Assembly (NCBI GenBank): GCA_028455995.1
Contig: JABELC010000011.1
Coordinates: 992,001 to 1,056,000, forward strand
DNA length: 64,000 nucleotides
Reading direction: 5' to 3'
From: Scleromitrula shiraiana
Lineage: Eukaryota; Ascomycota; Leotiomycetes; Helotiales; Sclerotiniaceae
Positions 57,402-64,000 of the stretch are shown here, piece by piece (within the stretch, counting starts at the first letter, position 1; every line of letters begins with the position of its first letter). The notes under the pieces are model-generated. The model was not told the DNA's origin. It saw nothing but the letters and a program-made list of their open reading frames with translations, and searched no databases. The translations under genes and the position numbers were made by a program.

Positions 57402-59621
57402 CTACCTCCTCCTCCCGGCCCCTCCTGCCCCCACCCCACCACTCCCATCCCCCCTCTCCCCAAGAACAACCACCTCCCCCCTACCCATCTCCTCCTGCTC
57501 CTCCTCCAACCGTCCCACCTCCTCCCTACTATCCCACCACCTCTCCTCACTCAACTCAAACGCCTTCGTCTTAATCTCCTTCACACTCAACGTCTCCGGC
57601 GCAATCCCCTTCCATCTCAATTGCGTCATCAATGTTTCCTGCCACGCATGTGTTGTCCGCTGGAAGAAATCACGGCGGGATTCGAAGGGCAGTGGGAATG
57701 GGAGGGTATCGGATGCAGAAGGCGCGGTGTCGTCTGTTGAGGGGGTATCGTCGAATTCGGGGGTTTCGATTTGGGGGGTGAGAGGCTCTTTGGTTTTGGA
57801 TGATTTTGATTTTCGTTTGGATTCGGTGTGGGGTTTGTCGGGCATTTTGGTGTCGCCTTCTTCGTCTTCGTTTTCTTCTCCTTCTTCTTCTTCTTCTTCT
57901 TCTGAGCCCGACTCATCATCGTCATCATCGTCCTCGTCATCTTCATCTTCACTTCCTACCCATCCTTCAACCTCCCTTCTGAAAATCTCCTTCACTCCAT
58001 CCATTTTGCCCAAATCAATAGCATATAACTCATCAAATGTATACTCTCTATCACCTTTCTCCCACGTTCCTCCGTAGATGTATAACACGTCATCCTGAAC
58101 CGCCAACTGCGCATTAAATCTCACATGAGGAAATTCCAACAAAATTGCCTTCTCCTTCCCTTTCATTTCAGGTGTCTCTTCATCCTCATCTCCCATCTCA
58201 ATATCTATATCCATCTTACCACCCTCATCATCCAACCCCCTTCCCATTTCCAAACTCTTCAAATTCCTCAACAATTCCTCCTCATTCGCCTGACCTCTTC
58301 CTCTTCTCCCACCTCTCCCTTCATTCCCCTGCCTCTTCGAATGAGCATTTGCGTTGTTCCGTGGTTTTCGTAGCGAGAGCGGGAAGTATCGGTTTCGTTC
58401 TATGTTCCATGCGAATAATGTGTTGAAGAATTCACTGTCGATTCCCTCCTCTGTATCTTCCACATCGTGGACACCTCCGAATTGGATTCCGCGACCTTTG
58501 TGATATGCCATTGTTGCGCCTGCTCGGGGAGGGTTAGGTGTATTAGTGGGCTTTTTGCGACGTTCCCAGCGGACGGTTGGGGGTGTGGGTGTTGATGTGT
58601 CGGCTGGTTGGACGATCCTTAGAAACCAGCAGTCTTGATGGACCATAGGTCTAGAGCGTGTTAGTTTTACTTGTTTGATGGGTCGGGACAAGGGATTGTG
58701 TACTTGAGAATATTCCTCTGAGCTTGTCCACCTCCTTTGGTTTGCTTTCCTGTTAATGTTGTCTTGACACGTGAATAGCCACCGTATAGAACGGCGCCGG
58801 ATTCATGAGGCAATAAGGAGAAAGAAGAACGAGCGTCCGGTTTTTGGGTGACTGCTGATAAGACAGGATTATGCCATACGAAATTTTGTGTATCGTAGAT
58901 CCAAAGATCTTGGAGGTATTTCGTCTGTTGGGAAGTATCTTGAAACCCTCCAAAAAGAATGATGTAGTTCTTGTAATAGGTCATACGATGACCACTTCTT
59001 GCTGGAGGTGTCTTGCCTTTAGTTTCAATGCGTGTCCATTCACGTTCTGCGGGATCGAGACGCCAGAAGTCCTATGAAATATGTTAATTGAGTTCGGTCG
59101 TTAGCAAGATATGAGCTTACATTGTAATGATAAAAAGTCCCTTGTTTAGGTGACGAGAACTCCCCACCAAAAAGATAAACACCACCAGCATTCCCACCTC
59201 TACACCATGCATGACCACTTCTCGGCAATGGTGCATTCGGACTCGTCACCAAATGCCACTCATCCTTATTCGTCGCATATACATACAAATCATTATAGAA
59301 ACTAGCCAATGCACCATTGAAATACTCCCCTCCAAATAGAAGCAGTTCGTTAGAATTCGACGGACTGGCAATGAATGTCGCCGAAGCTCTAGGTTTTGGA
59401 GGTTCGCAAACAACTTCAGTTACTTTGAGAAACCGTTCTTGCTTTTTGGCATATTCGGCAAGGACAGCATCAAGATCTATATCTTCGATATCACTGTCGT
59501 CGGCTTGGGCTTTGGCGGATTTGGCCTTGGATTTCTTTTCTCCTTTCTTCTCTTGTTTTTGCTTCTTTTGAGCTAACTTCTTCTTCTTATCCTCTGATTT
59601 GGATTTCTTATCTTTCGCCAT
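57402..59621 (-). CDS. KEL3: Kelch-repeat protein of the Kel3/KLHDC4 type
   Basis: Exons 59621-59121, 59071-58704 and 58650-57402 encode 705 residues. The N-terminus is Lys-rich (MAKDKKSKSEDKKKK). Kelch blades follow: LLLFGGEYFNGALASFYNDLY, RSGHAWCRGG...VYLFGGEFSSP, DFWRLDPAEREWTRIETKGK, RSGHRMTYYKNYIILFGGFQD, then GRGIQFGGVHDVEDTEEGID and VLYIYGGTWEKGDREYTFDE. A long acidic stretch (EDEDDEDDDDDDESGSEEEEEEE) near residue 540-560 is followed by a Pro/Thr/Lys-rich linker, a conserved C-terminal DUF4110-like segment with RDFFQRTTHAWQETLM, and a Gly/Arg end. A general protein-interaction role is known; yeast Kel3 has no defined function. Confidence 0.88.
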
Positions 59622-60574
59622 TTTGAACTACTCGAAACTCTTGAGCTCTTTGGTCGAATAATAGAAATTTTGATATTATCACGTGACTATTGTAAAAGTT
59701 GTCAGATGTTTCTTGGCTTTAGCAATGTAAATGAGATATGAGATGTTGCTCCAGATAGGGCTTTAGCTACTAGTTTTTTGTTTTTAAAGTAACTGCAGGT
59801 CTTCGAGTGGCTTATTTAGTAGAAAAGATGTTCGCTTGAAGATTCTGCACAATTGTACCACGATGGACTTCCATTTTACAAATGAATTATTCAATTATAA
59901 ACGGTAAATCTATTCTATCGCCTCTTCATAAACCATCCCCCGAGTACTTAGTATAAGAGATATTGATCTACATACCTCAGAATATTATTGTTGAGTTAAT
60001 ATATATGGATTGTAATTGTATGGTAATACAGCATTACTGCCAAAAGGGATTGTTCTTTCATAGTGGGGATATCAAATTTCTAAACGGCAAACCGAGCCGA
60101 GGCCGATGTTAACCCCACCCCCACTATCATTCCTTCAGGTGCGTACGCGACGTACCGACTATTCACCTACGACAAGCTACAACAAACTACAAAACCTATA
60201 ACTTCTTCCATCAAAGTCTTCCAGAACATCTACAGCTTGGAACGCAATAAGGTGACTTTAGCCCTTTTTATCTGACCAAATCTGAATATCCAGCTGTATA
60301 TCACGGGCAATTACAACCATACTCATCTTTGATATATATCCCATATTCACCCACTCTTTCCTGCACGCATCACCTGTATCATTTCTATACCAACACGAAC
60401 TATACATAGCCAAATCTGTGAATCCTTTGGCCTGTACTGAATATCATAACTATCTAATCATAGTTTTACATTTCACTCACTTACCTCTCGTATCTCCAAA
60501 GCCAGATTTTACATCTATCCTTATCTTATTTATATCTAGGATTTGAGTTTTATGACTCGAATATAGAATACATC
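59622..60574. promoter_or_regulatory. Divergent promoter region, KEL3 / peptidase
   Basis: 953 bases between divergent starts. AT-rich, with no site I can name and no gene. Confidence 0.5.
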
Positions 60575-62639
60575 ATGACTCTAGCTCGACTTATTGAATC
60601 CAAATCACATCTGATACCAGGTGAGAAACTCTCAAATATTCTAGGTTAAAAGGGGGTATATATTACTATATATTCCTATCATTGTACTCCTTTTACTTCC
60701 CCTCCACTCTTGGGTTTATACAATATGTCCCCGGCACTAATATTCATGCGATATCTACTCACCAAGGGATAAGTTGCTAACACTCTTATAGGCAAACTTA
60801 AAGTTTCAGAACTGTTCTTTGAAGTGCCATTAGAGTAAGTACTTTTATGGTGTCTAAATCTCAAACTTAGCTTGTGATTTGAGCTTTGGAATCCTGAACG
60901 TCTGATTAGTTCACATCCAATCGCTTATAAGGAGTGATACTTGAATATCTATATCTCAAGCAGACATTCAAGACTAAATCAGCGAATGATTATTCGGAGA
61001 AGTGTTCGAATATTTATGTTTTCGACAGACATTTAGAAATGGGTCAATTAAACACTCCATAAACTAATTCAAGACATAGTTACTCTAATCTTACCAGAGG
61101 AACAGTAAGACTTTTTGCTCGAAGCGTCACCAAATATGAGAAACCAGCATCAGTACCCACAGACGAGGAAGCCCGTAAATCGTCTCAAAAGCCATGGTTT
61201 GTCTATCTACAAGGTGGACCTGGGTTTGGATGCAGACCACCACAAGATTATGGACTCACCAACGTGGTTCTTGAAAAGGGATATCAAATGTTATATATTG
61301 ATCAACGTGGTACCGGCTTGAGTAGTCCGCTTTCAGCGGCCACATTAGCTTTACAAGGTGATATTCATCGACAGGCGGAATATGCTAAGCTTTTCCGACA
61401 AGATAATATCGTAAGAGACTGTGAAGCTGTGAGAAAAACTCTTACTGCGGATTATCCTGATGAATTGAAGAAGTAAGTGCTTTTCGACGAATGACATCCG
61501 AGTTTCTATTTCCCCTGGATTCTAATAATTTATTTAGATGGTCTGTATTTGGACAGTCATTCGGAGGATTCTGTGTCCTCACATACCTATCCTTTTTCCA
61601 CCAAGGTCTCCGCGAAGTATTCACCAGCGGAGGGCTAGCTCCTATTGGTCACTCTGCCGATGATGTCTACGAAGCCACCTATCAAAAAGTAATATCTCGA
61701 AACCGAGCCTACTACGAGAAATACCCCGAGGACATAGAGACAGTTCACAGTCTAGCCATTCATATTAACGGTCAAGGTGGACTTCCCTTGCCATCGGGCG
61801 GTACATTAACCGTCAGGATGTTCCTCACTATGGGTATTCATTTTGGGTTTCATGGTGGTTTAGATAATGTTCATGATATAGTGTTGAGAATGAAGACGGA
61901 TCTGGATCAGTTTTCTTTCGTTACTAGGGCTACTATGAAAGCGGCAGAGGATATGGTTAGTATGGATGGGAATATTATTTATGCTCTTTTACATGAATTT
62001 ATTTATTGTGAAGGGAGGGCTTCAAATTGGGCAGCTGATAGGGTATGTATAGCTCCATCCCACCCATCCCATCTTATCCTATCACATCCAAAAATCAATC
62101 CGGAAACTAACAAGAATCAATAATAGGTGGGAAAATCCATCCACGAATTTAGATGGTTGACAGGCGAACCACCATCCCCCACAGCCATAAAAGAAGAACC
62201 GCTTTTCTTCTCAGGCGAAATGATCTACCCATTCATGTTCGAAACTACACCTGAATTGGAGGCTCTTTCGCCATTGGCTCATCATCTTGCTCAGTTTAAG
62301 GATTGGCCTGATTTATACGATGAATGGCAGTATGTTTCTCCCCTCCCGTCTCCGCCCCCTTCTCATTTCCCATCCTTTCCCAATACCTCCTACTCTTCAT
62401 GTCATCCCCCATAGCCATTCTAACATCCCAACAGACTAGCAAGGAACACAGTCCCCCTCTACGCAGCAACGTACATAGAAGATATGTACGTAGACTACGC
62501 ATTAGCACAAGAAACAGCCAGCAAAGTAAAGGGTTGCAAACAGTTTGTTACGAATAGTATGTATCACGATGCTGTTAGGTCGAAGACGGATAGTATGATG
62601 GAGGAGTTATTTAAGTTGAGGGATGATGTTTTGGATTAG
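60575..62639 (+). CDS. Proline iminopeptidase-type alpha/beta hydrolase (peptidase S33)
   Basis: Six exons, 60575-60620, 60792-60834, 61098-61472, 61538-62042, 62127-62329 and 62435-62639, encode 458 residues. The S33 fold is recognised by the oxyanion segment FVYLQGGPGFGCRPP, DQRGTGLSSP, and the nucleophile elbow FGQSFGGFCVLTYLSFFHQG (Ser about 162). It should release N-terminal proline from peptides; substrate is inferred from family. The third exon start (GA/A GGA) gives VPLEGTVRLFARSV. No secretion signal is seen, so a cytosolic enzyme is likely. The length fits fungal prolyl aminopeptidases. Confidence 0.9.
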
Positions 62640-63166
62640 TGTGAGACGGGTGGGATAATGGGTGGTGGGAAGCAAGGGAGCGGGAGAAGAAAGGGGTGGT
62701 ATATGGGAAGGTAGAAGGGGTGATGAACGGACTGTGGTATCTTTATGCTCAGAGTATGGATGGATGGATGTATGGCATTGTACACTTGTCCTCTTCTAAA
62801 CTACTATATCCTTATCTATAACATTATTATATTACATGAATAAAACCCAATTATTATCTCGTATTTATTCCCATAGAATTCCAATCTCAATCCTAATTCC
62901 AATTCTAATCTCGAATGATTCATTCATTCATTCACCCACCCAACTCCATAATCCCAAATGCCAGAAATCTTATGAATAGATATAAACTTTAATCACCCTA
63001 CCCTCCCTCGCTAAAAGAACTCCCAAAATTATACATACATAAACACGGTAAATCTATCCCCAACATCGCACGCCCATTCCATCAACTCTCCATCTATATT
63101 CATAAACCGAAAGATAGAAGAACACCACCATCTCATCTCCCTTCATCTCCCTCCAGACCCTTCCCA
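62640..63166. other. Convergent intergenic region, no gene
   Basis: Spacer between the 3' ends of the peptidase and the WLM protein; ATTC-rich microsatellite-like text near 62910-62940. Nothing else seen. Confidence 0.65.
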
Positions 63167-64000
63167 CTACACCTTCCTACCCCCACAAACTCCACAAAAC
63201 GCCACATCCCCCGCATTTACATATCCGTTGCCGCTACAAGCCTGACTCCCACACCTCCAAGAACCGAATACACTGTCTGGATATAGGACGTGTGCGCATG
63301 CAATGCAGCTTAGTGAGGTGGGGGGGTTGAGGAGGGAACATATTGGGCAAGTTGTTGAGGTTGATGTTTTTGTGATGATGGCGGTTGCCGTGCGCGTGGG
63401 GGTTGAAGATGAAGATGGCATATACTTGTTAGGAGGCGGTACCGAGTTTTGTTTCTGTATAGAAGGTTTAGGTTGGGATTTCTTGTTCGAGATATTCTTA
63501 GCTAACTCCGATTTCGATTTCGATCTCAAATCCGGTATCGATGTCAAAACATTTCTTTCCTCTTCCCTCTTAGGTTCTGTTTTGAATCTTGATTTCGATT
63601 CCGGTATTGATGCCAAAATATTTCGTTCTTCCTCCCTCTTCGGTTCCGTCTTGATTCCTCCAAATTTCTTCAATTCTCTCATCTCATCATTATTACCATC
63701 CCCATCAACTTCAGCACCACCTTCATCTCCACAAACTCTAACTAAACCCCTCCCATCTCCATCGACCAATCTCTTCCCATCTATATCCAACGCATCATCT
63801 CCTTCGACTTCATGATTTCCAAATACCTCTCCCTTGCTCTCATCCTCTGCTTCACTATCCGTTACTAAATCTTCATCTTTGGTATGGGTTCCTTCTTCCT
63901 CCTTAGGTTTAACTTCAAAACGAGCCAGAGCAGCCGCGGCTCTAAGTTCTCTTCCTCTTGCACTACCTGCTACGCGCGGCTTGCCAAGCCCTGTTTTTCC
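63167..64000 (-). CDS. WLM-domain (Wss1-type) metalloprotease, C-terminal part
   Basis: The frame runs open off the window edge, so this is the last 277 residues, possibly one exon. At the edge it reads GKTGLGKPRVAGSARGRELRA followed by AAALARFE, the usual end of a WLM domain, whose catalytic HExxH lies upstream and outside the window. The middle is acidic (Gly/Asp-rich) and contains a duplicated KTEPKREEERN repeat. The C-terminus has Cys-rich zinc-ribbon-like units: CPICSLLNPPTSLSCIACAHV, SWRCGSQACSGNGYVNAGD and CGVCGG. Wss1 proteins degrade DNA-protein crosslinks and interact with SUMO and Cdc48; the SUMO link is consistent with the lysine motifs here. The N-terminus and start cannot be seen. 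Confidence 0.82.
   Translation of the reverse strand, partial: GKTGLGKPRVAGSARGRELRAAAALARFEVKPKEEEGTHTKDEDLVTDSEAEDESKGEVFGNHEVEGDDALDIDGKRLVDGDGRGLVRVCGDEGGAEVDGDGNNDEMRELKKFGGIKTEPKREEERNILASIPESKSRFKTEPKREEERNVLTSIPDLRSKSKSELAKNISNKKSQPKPSIQKQNSVPPPNKYMPSSSSTPTRTATAIITKTSTSTTCPICSLLNPPTSLSCIACAHVLYPDSVFGSWRCGSQACSGNGYVNAGDVAFCGVCGGRKV

Noticed and set aside
57727..58077. Plus-strand Ser-rich frame opposite KEL3
   Set aside because: It is the antisense shadow of the acidic stretch; codon pattern is explained by the minus-strand gene.
1..64000. CRISPR array, tRNA or rRNA genes
   Set aside because: No regular direct repeats with unique spacers, and no cloverleaf with A/B-box text recognised by eye; a tRNAscan-type run would be decisive.

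Overview
The window is nuclear DNA of a filamentous ascomycete. Genes are broken by many short introns (about 49-90 nt) with GTRNGY-like donors, CTAAC-type branch points and AG acceptors, and the encoded set is fungal throughout (vacuolar AMS1, SWR1 subunit, Dopey, Mon1, fungal-only families). Base composition, intron style and the fungus-specific proteins suggest a leotiomycete such as the Botrytis/Sclerotinia group; this is inference, not proof. No tRNA, rRNA or CRISPR array was found.

Layout. 0-5 kb: nucleolar RRM protein NOP15 (+) facing a vacuolar-type amino-acid transporter (-). 4.8-5.9 kb: a broken GT31 glycosyltransferase in a gene-poor stretch. 7.5-11.1 kb: GH38 alpha-mannosidase AMS1 (-). 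12-13.5 kb: an unassigned disordered protein (-). 15.1-15.4 kb: a coding remnant. 16.7-20 kb: a large F-box-like protein (+). 20-23.4 kb: a long gene-free stretch ending in a repeat-bearing leader of a Cys-rich orphan gene (+).

25-43 kb is a dense housekeeping block, mostly divergent and convergent pairs: complex I 49 kDa subunit (-) / Pol I-III subunit AC40 (+); NEDD8-activating UBA3 (-) / TEL2 (+); DOP1 (-) / MON1 (+). The last pair is two endosome and Golgi trafficking genes sharing one 371-bp promoter region. A 507-bp MITE-like element with perfect 43-bp terminal inverted repeats lies at 43.5-44.0 kb, followed by two unassigned genes (-).

51.8-64 kb: ER protein disulfide isomerase with HDEL end (+), a small predicted mitochondrial membrane protein (+), SWR1 subunit VPS71/SWC6 (+), Kelch protein KEL3 (-), a proline iminopeptidase (+), and the C-terminal part of a WLM/Wss1-type protease (-) cut by the window end.

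The most striking observations are very small exons. A 6-nt microexon in UBA3 supplies two residues just before the nucleotide-binding loop. Two consecutive 8-nt microexons in PDI1 spell the first half of its first active site. All exon models were derived by hand from reading frames, splice signals and family conservation; they sum to whole codons, but no transcript was seen.
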